Source: Trichoplusia ni
Taxonomy: Eukaryota > Arthropoda > Insecta > Lepidoptera > Noctuidae
Direction of reading: 5' to 3'
Assembly: GCF_003590095.1 (NCBI RefSeq)
Contig: NC_039478.1
Span: forward strand, 8,122,001 to 8,186,000
DNA length: 64,000 bases
The notes below the pieces were generated by a model. It worked only from the letters and a program-made list of their open reading frames with translations, made no database searches and had not been told where the DNA came from. The translations under genes and the position numbers were made by a program. This document shows positions 44,698 through 57,200 of this stretch, in pieces. Numbering within the stretch: the first letter of the stretch is position 1; every line of letters begins with the position of its first letter.

Positions 44698-47600
44698 ATA
44701 ATAGGACCCCTGTTCGAAATACTTCGGAACAGGTGATTACATTCCGTATGCGAATAAATCCTCGTTTAAACAAGATTGAAACCGTGTCTTCCTTTAGACC
44801 TAGTACTAGTATTACCTAAAGTATCATTACCTCGGCGTATACCTAATGCCCGTATCAGTACTACCGATTAATATCAGAATACTAAACGAAGCTCGATTTT
44901 GTAATGTATACATTGAGTTATAAGTCATGAGTGTCAATTAAGCAAGCATTTAGAATATTTTTCGTAATTTTTAAATATTTATACATACAGGACATTCTTT
45001 CCTAACGAGAATTTCTATGACTTATTTGGTGTTTAATTGCCTTTTTTAAATGTTAATCATTTATGAGAGTCAGAAATCTTCTATTTTAATTTGTTTTTGG
45101 TATTTTATTATGAAAATACAACATTAAGTAAGATGGTATATTTGTAGCTCAGGTCATAAAACATTGCGACCTTATTTTAGTTTCTTTAGTCGCGTTTAGG
45201 TAATATCATTTAACTATTAATACAATAAACTCGATTAAGCCATTTTCGTATTTTTTTTGCTTTATTTAGTACTTTTGATCACATAAAAAAATTATCATCT
45301 TAGTCGCAATATCCCTATTGTTTATCACCTTAGCGTTTATTTAGACGTATTAAATACAGAATATTTTCACCTTTCCAAGGCTTTTTTTTTCAGAGAAACT
45401 GGAAACTGAAACAAAGTACCATTCCCAGCCAGCAACACGGACTTTTAATCAAAAGTAAAAGTAGTTCATACAATCATACAATACTCATCAAAGGGCACTT
45501 CGTCTCGCCAAATTATAATTAAAACTCATTGGATTAATGAAATGGCGACGCTCTTCCATACAAGTCAGATAAAATTAACACAAGTATGTAAATAACGTAC
45601 AATAATGAGTTGTTATTAATTAAAGTACAGACATCAAGAAAATTTTAAAACTTTTGTCATTTTTAACAATTATTAACATTAATAAAATGCTTATTATATC
45701 ATATGATTTCTTCCAGAAAAATATGACTTAAATACAAATTTGATGATTACATTTAAATTGCGAATTGAATGTAAATTACCACATCACAAATAGCTATCAC
45801 ATTGATGTTCAAAAAAGGGTTAACATATTTTTAAATCAAATTTCGTTTCACTTTTCATGCCGATTGTACCAAGGAACAACGTTGACATACTGGTAAATGG
45901 AAATTTAACAATTATTATAATTTAATACGCTATATGAGTACGAATTGAACGAAGCGATCCCATTATTTCCTCCTTGTTATTATTAAATTCCATTAATTTC
46001 GATCTTACCTTTGTCGGTCGTACAATCGCTACGTACTATTTCTCTTTAGCTTTTTGGATTTAATATTTACCTTATATGACAAAATAAATATCATATTAAT
46101 TAAGAAGGCCTCTTTTTTATGTAAGTTACATTTAGTTGGACGATTATTAATTGAAACTCTCTCTTCTTACAAGCAATTTTAAACTACCAGGATTTTTAAT
46201 AGTTCGTTTCAAAGGTTTTATTTTAACCTTACCTAAACTTTTACCAAACCTTGTCACTCATTGAGTCTTCTCATTATATATCGTGATTTGATTTAGTTAT
46301 CAGCCAATACCCATAACGCAATATTAGACTTGATATTTTTAGTAACTTTAAAAACAAACTATGTTCCAGAAACCTTTCATTTTATTTCAAAGTACTATGG
46401 ATAATCGTAAAACAACTTTCTCAGACGTAATAAAGTTTACGTCAAATACTTATGCAACTTTGAACCCACGACGATTTGCACAAAAAATTGACCTGTAAAT
46501 CTTGAACTACAAGGACATTTCAGTACTTACTTGCTTAATTTATCACAATTATGAGTACAATAAATAATGGCACGTGTGATTGACGTCATACGGTCACCGT
46601 AAGGTTAGCAAGTTTCTCAACATTTCTCGAATACATATCACATTATTTTCTCAACGTTCCAATTTAAATTATTTTCTAATTACTTTTTATGAGGTGTTCA
46701 TTTAGATAAACCTTATCAAGATTGGCAATAAAAATATTTTAGTTGAAAAATAAGGGCAATTTAGTTCGCGACTAATAAATATTTTTGAGCGAAAGTTCGG
46801 ATTGTGTAGTAAATTAAAAAGAAGTACAGCTTACTTATGCAATAATTACTATACTTTTTATTTATCTAATGGATTCCTAAAAAGTTTACATAAAAAACAG
46901 GAATCAAAGAAAAAAGGTGTTACCCACACGTATTGTTAACATCATAAACTTAAAAAAAAACCAATAAAACATTCCAAAGTAACTCAAAAACCATGACCCT
47001 CAATACCTCATTATCGTGCAAATATAGATTAAACTTAGTAACCAAACATCACCGTAATCTTGAATAGTCAAACGACTCTACTTAAATATGTGACCCATCC
47101 ATAATTAATGCAATAATTCTCAGTAATGAACATCTATGGTACACATAACATCTCTGCAGTAATCATCATTGGGATTTGATGATTTCCTGTATGCAAGGGA
47201 ATCCTTATTGGTTGTAGTAAAGGTCGGTACATATCTAACGCATGGAAAAGATTACCACCGCGGCTTAAAGTAGTCCTATTTATATACCGTTGTAACGTCT
47301 ATTCAAATAATAAGTGAACTAATTAAATTGAAGCGATTGATTTTTTTAAAAATTGGATCTTTATAGGTATTTTTTAGGATGCTCCAAAGTACATTACATT
47401 AAGTTAATTAGAAATGTGGCTTTACCATTCAACTGTCAATGGATTATACTCACTTACTTTCGTACGTATAATTTTAGTCGATTTATTAGTTCTGGCGCGA
47501 AAATGCGCGATACATTTTCCGTCCAGTATGAACCGAACCTAAAGCGGTATTTATGAGGAATAACTGATGACACAGTTAATGACGGCAACATGCCTTTCGG

Positions 47601-47716
47601 GTAGTTCGGTATGCTCTGCGATGGGAATTATGAGACGTAGTAATTAGTAGGAAAAATGTTGGCGTGACGTCATTGGTCATGTCATGTCAGTTCCTATTAG
47701 TATATTCTATCAAATA
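44698..47716. other. Non-coding, AT-rich, nothing recognised
   Basis: No ORF, RNA gene, or repeat family could be supported in this 3-kb stretch. Confidence 0.5.
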
Positions 47717-47900
47717 CTAGCTGGCTCGGTGAGCTCACCGCGTAACAGTCAATGATTACAATTAGTTAATGAAAACAGACAAAAATACAAATATAAGTAA
47801 AAGAGTTCTTGTCTTTCAAGCTGGGTTAAACTTCACATGGTGGGTAAATTTGATTGAAATCGGGAAAGAGTTCACCGCGGGCAAATCATCGGTAAATATA
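47717..47900 (-). mobile_element. Possible Helitron end, minus orientation
   Basis: A perfect 14-bp palindrome CGGTGAGCTCACCG (47727-47740) lies 6 bases before CTAG (47717-47720, read on the minus strand). A hairpin just upstream of CTAG is the Helitron 3' signature. The adjoining body has ATTTGATTGAAATCGGG, similar to Helitron interiors. I could not define the 5' end. Confidence 0.35.
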
Positions 47901-50900
47901 ATCTTCCCTATCTCTTTTTACTGTAATTGTACTGCACTGTAACAAAACTTTAACAGCTACATTTCAAATAAATCAAGAAAAAAAAGAAAAGCATCAATGA
48001 ACAAAGTAACATCCAATAGCAGAACTATAAAGACCTATCCTAGTAGACGCGTACAACGTTGCACAAGAGTGAAAAGTCTGTCGTTCTTCGTCTCACCTTG
48101 CTCCGAATAACTCAAATAATTTGGCGACCTCGACCGGACAAAGCAACTCTTTTAATTATTATTATAAAGGATCGGTTGACATCTGTGCGTCAATCTAGTG
48201 CCGAGGTCACCCCTTATCGTGCAATCTTTCGAAGCTCTTTGATAGATCGATTAACTAAGTAATCAATTACTGTTCCTTATCTAATGTTGGGTAAAGTAAT
48301 GAAGCGTGTAATTACTAGGTTTGAGTATGAGAAATTTAAATAAGAGTTTTTGTTGGAGTCGTGAGAAAAGATAGAGACAAACTAAGAGATCGTACGTACG
48401 CATTATCTGGACTCTTGGTTTTACTTTTGAAAAACGTAACCATACAAAATAAGCTCATTTATGATTAATACACACATATCACAAAGTGTTTTTACATTGA
48501 TTTACTGACTAAATCGACTTATTCTTTCTTCACTTTCGTTTTATTCACATACTAACATCCCAAATAATAGTGAAAGATTTTACGTATTTATAGGTATTGT
48601 ACTAATGACTGCGTAGATACCTGCGTGGTCGAGGTTCATCCTCGCGCCAGATAAGCATGTTTCATTCACAAATATTTGTCGTGAGGAAGAAATAAAAATT
48701 CTTTTTTTTTCTGCAGTATGTTAGCTCCTCGCACCATAAGAATAAGTTGTTAGTAGATAGATACGCCTACTCATCAATGATTCACAAAACAGGCATTACT
48801 CATTGGGAAAAATGTGAAAGCCCTTGCAGTTAAAGTTACTTTTACGTAACTTTAAATTTCGACCTGAACAAAGAAGACAAAGAAAATTCAATGTAAAAAG
48901 TTAAGCGTAAAACCCATATTGCACTTGCGAATATACATGTACTTTGGAAATTTTAAGACCAATACAAATGGAATTTACCACTTCATCGGGTTTTACCTCG
49001 AGAGGATGTATGCAAGAACTAAAAAAAAATATATTTTAAAAACGAAAGTATAAAGCAAGTACTTAAATGCTACAAATAATTACTGTCGACGTGTCTGGAG
49101 CAAGGTCACAAGGTGACATTTCGGATTTTTTTGACAGTTTTCACTTGTTCCAGTTTTAATGGGCGATTATCAAAATGATTTTAGAGATCGCTGGTCCTAT
49201 ATAGAATCCTTAAGTTTTTGGAATTTAATTCGTAATTTTTGAAAAGTTTTAATAAAATAAAGCAAGAGATTTTTGGTGAAAAGAATATCCTGCAAATATA
49301 GTGCCATGAGTATCTAGCTGTATATTTTATTTGTTATGATATTGAATTCCGGCTTGTCGCTTTCATTTTTGCACTGTACACATAATAACTTATTTACAAC
49401 AGAAACTTTAACAACATTATAATCTTTAAGCACACAATTACTGTTTACCTATTCAGATTTTTATCGCCGCGAAATAACAGACTTATATTATTTAAAACAA
49501 AACCAATTACTATACGGATCCTTCGCCAAGTGGAATGATTAAATCCGGTTTTTTATATTAATAAAGTAGTCGCTACTTAATGGGAGCCGATCGAATGGAC
49601 ATTAAACTGAAGAAATTGTAATTTATTGACCAATGAACTATAAATCTTTTCAATATTAAAAAATCGTTAAATCGATTCTTGTAACTAGTTTTGTTTTAAT
49701 AATCGACTGTTGTTACGATCGCGATTTTGTTATAGAGTGTACCTATCGCAAATGGGTTTTTTTATTCAAGAAGACTATGATATAATTATATTCGAAGTTG
49801 ACTCAAACTAGAGTTTGTCTTGGTTACATCTATAAAATTTGTCAATACGTCAATGAAAAACACTGTTGAAGTTTTAAAATATTTTTTTCTGGTTTGATTA
49901 CGAGTATTTCAGTTGGCTTGATTTGTCTAAAAAGACTGAAGAGTTTCTGTAGCGTATTTATTTATCAAATGAGGTTTAGGTACTTAAAATTATAGTAATT
50001 TATTTAAAATACAAACGTTTTTGTCCTGTTTATTTAAACTGAACTTTTTCAGTATAGGTCATGATTCCCACTCGCTAATTTACACTTTATTTCTGATATA
50101 CTTCCTAAAGTTTTCCTGAACCAAACGAGGTCATTTTTTTTACATTTTCCTCGCACACTCTAAATTCCGCGAAAACGATCACACGCCAATTATATCAACC
50201 ACTAAACTATTTCAAGCGATGCAAAAAGTATTGAATTGCAAATCAGGACTTACTCATGCGGTTTCAATGAAGCGTATTTTTACCGTCAAGATTCAATACC
50301 TAGATTTCAAAGTAAAGTGGGTATTTTTTTTGATTCCCTAGAATTTTGCTATATGTCCTTGCATGCTCAAATATTTTTTCCCGTTCGATTTGAAGCTAAG
50401 TTTGACATGAGGAATGTAGCGTTAGGGCGCCGGTCGTGGCCGGTCGCGACACAAGCGTGACTCGAGCCAACCTACCGACCAGTCTAACATGACCTCTTGA
50501 TAAATATAACACTTCCCCTTTCTTAGAGCTATTTGGGTTTGTAAGGGAGGGTGTGGAGACCGTTCTAATGTGGTTATAACATAATCCTATCCGTTGTCAT
50601 CTCAATGCCGTCTCAAACACGAGCATCCGAATTTTTTTCTTCTTTGTTAATGATAATTAATTGTTCGTAGTTAATATGTGGATTGTCAATCGTATCGTAT
50701 TAATGTCAGTTTGTTTGTGTTATTAGGTCAGTATATATCACTGTTAAGACATTTGTTCTGTCTCGTGGCAATTTGTTTCATTATACGGACGTCCTGTAGT
50801 TTACCGTACTTTTTGTACGGTTTTTTATGCTGTAATTAACTGTAAGTTTGACAAAAGTAATTAACCTTTATTATGTCCTTTATTGTTATTTTTTATTTGA

Positions 50901-52238
50901 GGACAATATCAATGACACGTAACAATTGTTTTGAAAGTATTATCATTATTATCGCCTTTTTATATAGCCTCTAACGTTATTGTAATAATAATAATGTTTA
51001 AAGTCATAACATCGTATATCTATAAACTTTGAAGTAGTAAATCTTTTTAATGATGTCTGCAATATTAAACTGATTTTTACTAGTGAGTTAATCCATTGTC
51101 AAACGCAGTTTAATCGGCGCCATTGAAATAATTTAGTAATAAAAAAGCAATTAATATCAAAACACGTCTATAAATTGAATGAACATTATATTATTAAATA
51201 ATGGTGTCCAGATGTAACCAAGGTACCAAGATATACATACTAGATAATAGTTATTGTCCAAACGATGATTTATAAAATTTATTAAACTTCTGTCGACGTT
51301 AATGGCCAATATTTTGTTTCGATTATATCGCTCGGTATGCATAGATAACAGGCGACCAGTTTAAGAAGACCTATGAAATACGTAGACCACTAGATGTGGT
51401 TGATTGTGGGGTTCGTGGACTTTCTACCTTCTGGCAATGAATTGAATACTTAGGAATACTTAATTATTCTGTTTGCTGCTTTATCAAAAAAAAATAATGG
51501 AATCGCCTTGAAAATCAATAAGGGCTAGAAAATTTCACATTACGAATGTCAGACGAAACACTGAATCTATAAAATAACTCCTTTTAGACACATAAAGATT
51601 GGAAATTTTGAAATATTTTCAATAATGAAGAGTATTTAACAATACAACAAGGTTTACTGAATATTAAATAGTAATGATTAGTCTACTTTAACACAGCTAG
51701 CGCGTCTATTCCGCGTCCAATACAAAGTAAGGGTGGAGAGCTCTACTTAATTTGGTCGTCTGCTTAGTTTCGAATCGTGACTAACAGTATGTATGCAAAT
51801 AATTATGATTGATGTGTATCTTTTGCCGAAATGTTAAGTCTCGTGGGCGCGTCCTTGTTTCGTTATAAAAAGACCCGAAGCCATGTTTCTGATTTCTAAC
51901 AATGAAAAGAAGTGCTAATTTAATGCTCGCGTGCTTGAAACAGAAGTTGTTATAATTTATAATGATGTATGGTGCACCTTGAATAATAAGTACCTAGTAA
52001 TTATAATATAAAAATTGAATGTAAACAATGTGACGGGTATATGTGTGGAGGGACGTGTTGTAATAGGCATTCATCACTTTTGTAGGCTGGTCACACATTT
52101 GGATTTCGATATTGCAAATTGAGTTTTAAAATTATTGCTACATGCCCGTAAAATTGTGCGTTCTATAATGCAAACTATGCCATACTTTGTTGGCTTTTTT
52201 TAAACCGCGAAAAAAATCCGTAAAAGTATTTTCATTTC
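47901..52238. other. Non-coding, AT-rich, nothing firm
   Basis: Short ORFs only. A SINE-like scrap (CGTGGTCGAGGTTCATCC) lies at about 48630-48650. No gene is supported. Confidence 0.45.
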
Positions 52239-52301
52239 AATGTCTAACATTCGCGTAAACCTAAAAAGTGGTTTCTTAGGTTTACGCGAATGTTAGACAT
52301 T
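52239..52301. repeat. Perfect 26-bp inverted repeat with 11-base loop
   Basis: The left arm at 52239-52264 is the exact reverse complement of the right arm at 52276-52301, containing ATTCGCGTAAACC and GGTTTACGCGAAT. It could be a MITE remnant or a transcribed hairpin. Confidence 0.85.
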
Positions 52302-52404
52302 ATATTATGAGTTATATTGATATTATGAGTTAACGTTTCGCACCGTATAGTCTTTCAATAATAAATGATATAATATCTTCAGTCACGGATAAAAAACTTA
52401 ATAA

Positions 52405-52719
52405 TCCTACTACTATTATAAAGGCGAAAGTTTGTAAGTATGGATGTATGGATGTTTGTTAGTCTTTCACGTAAAAAATACTGAATGGATTTGAATGAAA
52501 CTTTACCACAATATAGCTTATACATCAGAATAACACATAGGCTACAATTTTTGAGGTTTCTAAGGAGAGGTCGTAAAAAAACACATTTTTTGCGCTTAAA
52601 TTGCAAACGCTGACTGAATCCTACAAGATAGATAGAAGGCAGATAGATAGATAGAAGGCAGGTATAAATTATAATTTATATCTTCTAACCACGCGGACGA
52701 AGTCTCGGGCAACAGCTAG
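52405..52719 (+). mobile_element. Non-autonomous Helitron (Lep1-like)
   Basis: It starts TCCTACTACTATTATAAAGG, followed by GCGAAAGTTTGTAAGTATGG, and ends GTCTCGGGCAACAGCTAG before T. A diverged GATA/GAAGGCA microsatellite lies inside at about 52625-52662. Termini and core match lepidopteran Helitrons. Confidence 0.75.
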
Positions 52720-54490
52720 TAGCAACCGGATAAAGGCTCTTAGTTTGAAAAGCAACCTTTTTAAAACAGTTTGATTTAAGTTACCCGGCTTATCAGACAA
52801 TAATATTAAAAGAGATCCGGAAAAGCATTAAAAAAAAAAACAATCAGTGATAGGTTTCTTTTATTCTTGTCATATAAATACACGAAACAGGACACGTTTT
52901 TATTAAATTTTATTATAGTATGCACTTAATTGTTTCGCCCTTGCTAGTAGGAAGAAAACCGCGCCTTACTTAAAACCGTTTAAAAAACTTTACAGCGCTA
53001 ATTACTTGATTGCATTAAGGATGCTCAACCGGATTTGTTTTATGACATCTTTCTTGGAAACTGTTGAGACGAATGATGTTATAATTCTAGGTTTTATGAT
53101 TGCAATGTTCAAGCGAATAGAGAAAATTAAACTTGACTTGTGTGGTCTATATGGGCGTCAGTGATTGCGGAATATATTTATGTTTAGGAGTAGTGAACTT
53201 GTGGAGATTCTTTAAGGTTCTTCTCTATATAAATGACATTTTACTACCGTGCACCTAAAGTCGAGAGAATTCTGTACATTTTTAAAAGTGCCTGGAAAAG
53301 GTCCTACTTGAAATAAAACTCTTGATTTTGATTCAAATTAAAATTGTATCTTTTTGTATATAAATCCTGAGTCATGTTATGATCTATGAGAATTAAAATC
53401 AGACTGTAAAAAGCACTTTTGATAATTATCTTATAAAATAAACACTAGCATAAAGTTTATGTTGTCATAGCAACAAGAAACAAAAGGACTTAAGTTTTCG
53501 TGTTTGAACGCCGTCTATTCGTGATTGACTAGACAATTAATGACATAACCTGTTAAAATAAGTTAATAAGTTACACTGTTGCCAGCCCGAACACATTAAT
53601 CGCCAAAACTTATTGAAATCGATTCGCGGAACGAAACGCCAAATGACCCTTTCACTCAGCAAATGTATGCACCAAACTTTGTTCTCGCTTGTGAAACATG
53701 TTAATTAAAACCTTAATGCTTTGTATTTAAATTATAGATATTGTTTCGCTCACTTTACGTAATAAAACACGTGACAAACGATTTTTTTGATAATACTTGT
53801 TAATGGATGAAAGATAATGTTATCTTTAATTTTTTTCATAATTATAACATGCGATATAAAATTAAAAAATCAATAAAATATTGTACTTATTCACTTTTAC
53901 TTTTGGACATTATGGTATCTTATCGAAAAAGTTTGGGACCAATTAAAAATTGTAAATTTTGTTCTGATGGCATAACTGTTGCTTACTTTGTTGCAAATGT
54001 ACTCAAAGGACTGCTATAAACTCTCAAAGTCGGGCTGTTGATATTGTGGAAGTGAGATGATATAATCGTCTGTGCGTGGCTTTGAATCAAGAATACACTT
54101 GGCAATGGCGATAAAAATCGAATCAAAATACCAAAAATACATGTAGAAAGAAAAAAAAATAAATCCCTGAACACCACACAGATTCCACCAAACAGATCCC
54201 AAACCGAGTTAAAAACAAAAAAAAAGATAAAAAATATACAAAACAGTTTATCATGAACACTTAACGTCGTCATGTCGTGTCCATGTTATCGATGAAGTGA
54301 ACAAGATGTGGTGCAAGCCTGATTTATGTACTGGATAGTGTCCCCTCGACATTACGAACGTGGGCGAATCTAACAATCCCACTCCCAGCTTAATACGCCG
54401 TAAAAGATGCCCTGACAGCTACATACACTGGACACTTCGTCGAAAAGGATTGGAACCTTGATTTGTTTCCAGTTAACCAGCTAATCAGGA
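52720..54490. other. Non-coding, AT-rich, nothing recognised
   Basis: No ORF with coding character, RNA gene or repeat family is supported. Confidence 0.45.
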
Positions 54491-54610
54491 TGCTTGTGGC
54501 TTGGGGATTCAGTGATTAGATTTCTGTGCAAAAGGAGCGGGTTCGATCTCAGACTATCAGTTGAAATAAGTTTATTTAAAGTTCTCCATACTAATATTCA
54601 TGATCTCAGA
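54491..54610 (+). repeat. Possible SINE fragment
   Basis: GCGGGTTCGATCT (about 54538-54550) looks like a Pol III B box, and GTGGCTTGGGGATTCAGTG upstream could be a weak A box. Too diverged to be sure. Confidence 0.3.
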
Positions 54611-54646
54611 AGCAAATCTGGATTCTACTTATTAAATATTTTTATC

Positions 54647-54850
54647 TCAATTATGCAACACTAAATTATCAACTGTGGTTATTCCTATTATTACTGTGGG
54701 ATGGACATAGGGAGCACGGGATACAGCGGGAGTCATTGCAGCGTACGAATATCCCACAGGTGGGCTAAGAGCAATTGGACCGTCATAGGCTATCAAAGTA
54801 GGGCAACAAACGTTTGTCCTTGCAAGCAAACGACTAAGGCGTTACCTATT
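54647..54850 (-). pseudogene. Possible cuticular-protein pseudogene fragment
   Basis: The minus strand encodes a stretch containing YDGPIALSPPVGYSYAAM and SRAPYVHPTV, similar in flavour to the Tyr/Ala/Pro-rich tails of small insect cuticular proteins. In another frame just upstream is ALVVCLQGQTFVALL, which could be a signal-peptide end, so one frameshift would separate them. No intact gene surrounds it. The identification rests on composition and motif style only. Confidence 0.3.
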
Positions 54851-55659
54851 TATGTTATTTATAGCTGATACGCCTTCCATTGGGATTACGAAAATGCTGA
54901 TACACTTTAGAAATGACGACCTTTATATTATTGTATTTCGCGTTTGACATAGCTTGAGTCTTACTGAAGATAATTTCTACACTATATAACGGACCATTTA
55001 TGGACCAAAGATTAATAAATAGGATCTCATAATACAAGGAAATTACAAAGCTTCATAATGAGATTGTTTTGGTATGAAACACAGTTAATACTAATTTTCA
55101 ACTTTGGTTTTAATGCGATCAGGGGGAACAGGGTTTACCTTCAAGACTTCCAGTAAAAGTTCCAGTAATATTCTGGTGTGGAAAAGAGATAATACTCTAC
55201 GCCGGGCTAATAATATTACTTTATGACATGGTGGTTGACCCTCAGAACTCCACATGTTAGAAAGGGAAAGAAGGAGACTGAACCTCTTTAAGTATAATAA
55301 TATGTAGTAAAAGTCCTGAATTCCCGGTTTCATAAACAGATCCTTTTCTAGCCCTTTGACGTTGTAGTCCAGAAAATAAGGTAGCTGGTTGGCACATGAC
55401 TCATATCACCCAGTGTTAAAACAAAAGAAAACATAATATTCCTAATTAGGCACTTATTAAGTCAATGTAAACGCAACCTATTTTATTACTCTACACTATA
55501 ATTTATATTATTATTCACAAATAGGCATACTGAGGTAATTCCGCCGTACTTCCTAAAGAACAAGAATGGAACGGTCAGCAATAGAAGTCGGAAAACATAA
55601 TGAGATTTTCAAAACGACTGTGTATTAAAAAATGACTTGATAACGAAATACACTTGCTC

Positions 55660-56075
55660 TATCATCGGCCTAGCCTTTTCCCAACTATGTTCAGCTGTTG
55701 GTGCTGTTGGTTTCAGCTGAGTACCAGTGTTTTACAAGGAGCGACTGCCTATCTGACTACCACGTATCGTGTTGCCCAGGTAACTGGCAGTTACCTGGGC
55801 AACACGATACCGCTTGGTTAGGCTGCTTGTCAGACCTTTCAAGCTTCTCAGTACCTGAAACGACTGTCAAAGATGTAGGAATAACAGCCGGGACCCACAA
55901 TTTAAAGTGCCTTCCGAAACACGGGGAACTCGTAATGACAAATATGGTCACCCATCTACGTACCAACCGCGTGAAGCGTAGCTTAACATGTGATCGATTC
56001 ACTTATGCGGTTATAGCTGAGCCACGAGCTCCTCTTACGCTTTCTCTAGTAAAGCTAAAACATTCTAAACGTTAA
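55660..56075 (+). repeat. Dispersed moth repeat containing a perfect palindrome
   Basis: Phrases such as GAGCGACTGCCTATCTGAC, AACAGCCGGGACCCACAATT and GCTGAGCCACGAGCTCCTCT recur in lepidopteran genomes as I recall them. I cannot name the family. An inverted repeat lies inside it at 55764-55810. The open frames over it are not convincing genes. Confidence 0.5.
55764..55810. repeat. Perfect 21-bp inverted repeat, 5-base loop
   Basis: The left arm at 55764-55784 and right arm at 55790-55810 are exact reverse complements around TGGCA. The arms contain CGTGTTGCCCAGGTAAC. Confidence 0.85.
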
Positions 56076-56725
56076 ATCCTATATGTCACATAATGTCACT
56101 GGAAAATTATGGTTAAAACGTAAAAGTACCTAACTTACGGAGCTTTTTGCCGATTCTTCTCCATAGGAATGACATTTTGGAATCATACAACCAGCAATTA
56201 TTGTTAAGCTTTAAAGAGCCCTAAGACGGTCTGCTTGAAAGAAAAACATTTGATTTTGCAAAATCAAACAACATAGCTCTAACTAACTTTGGTTGCTGAC
56301 TGTACAAAGCAACAGTTTATAGCAACCAATAAAAGGGTGGTGATTCAAGACTAACCTTCACGAAAGTTGTTCACGGACAGCAATATAACAACAATAACAG
56401 ATGGTATCGAAAAATCAGAGATAATGAATAAGGCAACATTGTTAGGACTAATTACCGCTCCTGGTTCCGCCCGCCCAGTAACCGCTTGAGGCGGTGCATT
56501 GTTTAATGAACTAACTGGTAGACGGGGAATGATGACTCAATGGTTGTGTTGTGTTTATATTACATTTTAAATATTAGTTGGTCCGTTTGAGAATATTTAC
56601 CCAAACCCAAATATTGACTGGTAGACAATGCCTTACGGCATTAAGTCAGCCTTATGTACCACAATTGTACGTGAAAGTTTAAATAAATAAATATTTCGTT
56701 TAGTCGATTTTTTGTACGAAAGCGT
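56076..56725. other. Non-coding, nothing recognised
   Basis: AT-rich sequence without ORF or repeat that I can identify. Confidence 0.45.
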
Positions 56726-57200
56726 CGACTTTTTTTTTATTTATTTATGTACACAAAACATACACTGAGTAAAACACATAATAGCAAGAAAAATGCAATA
56801 GGTACAAGGGTACTCCTTATTTTTCAAGAAATTTCCACCAGCAAACGTTTTTTTTTTGTCCAGTGGAAATCCTCGTGGACATCCTTCGCCCTGGGGAAGA
56901 CGAAGGGGTGTGCCGGACTCCTACCGGCTAAAACTACTGGAATGCTTCCCGCTTCCTTTAGTCGGGGGCCAAGCGGGAACGCTTTCGCAGTCTACCGCGA
57001 ACCCTGACATCAGAGCTCCTAAATGAGCTACATCATCGTTGAGAGGAAGAGCAGTGTCTTCCTCATCGCTTTAAGAGGCGCGGTTGCTTCGCCACTTGCC
57101 TCGCTTACTGCAGTACAGCAGTCTTTCCCAAGACTGCTGTCCAAGGCTAATCATGGTGGCTGGAGAAAGGCAAATTCCAGCAAAACTTATTTCAACCTTA
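56726..57200 (-). repeat. GC-rich retroposon-like segment with poly(A) end
   Basis: Read on the minus strand it ends ATAAATAAATAAAAAAAAAG (plus-strand T run at about 56729-56738), a poly(A) signal and tail. The GC-rich part at about 56855-57170 contains CTGGGGAAGACGAAGGGGTG and a perfect 11-bp-stem hairpin (57115-57125/57130-57140). It looks like a retrotransposed sequence of a family I cannot name. Confidence 0.45.

Noticed and set aside
48616..48700. SINE-like fragment with CGTGGTCGAGG
   Set aside because: It has only an A-box-like word and no B box at the right spacing.
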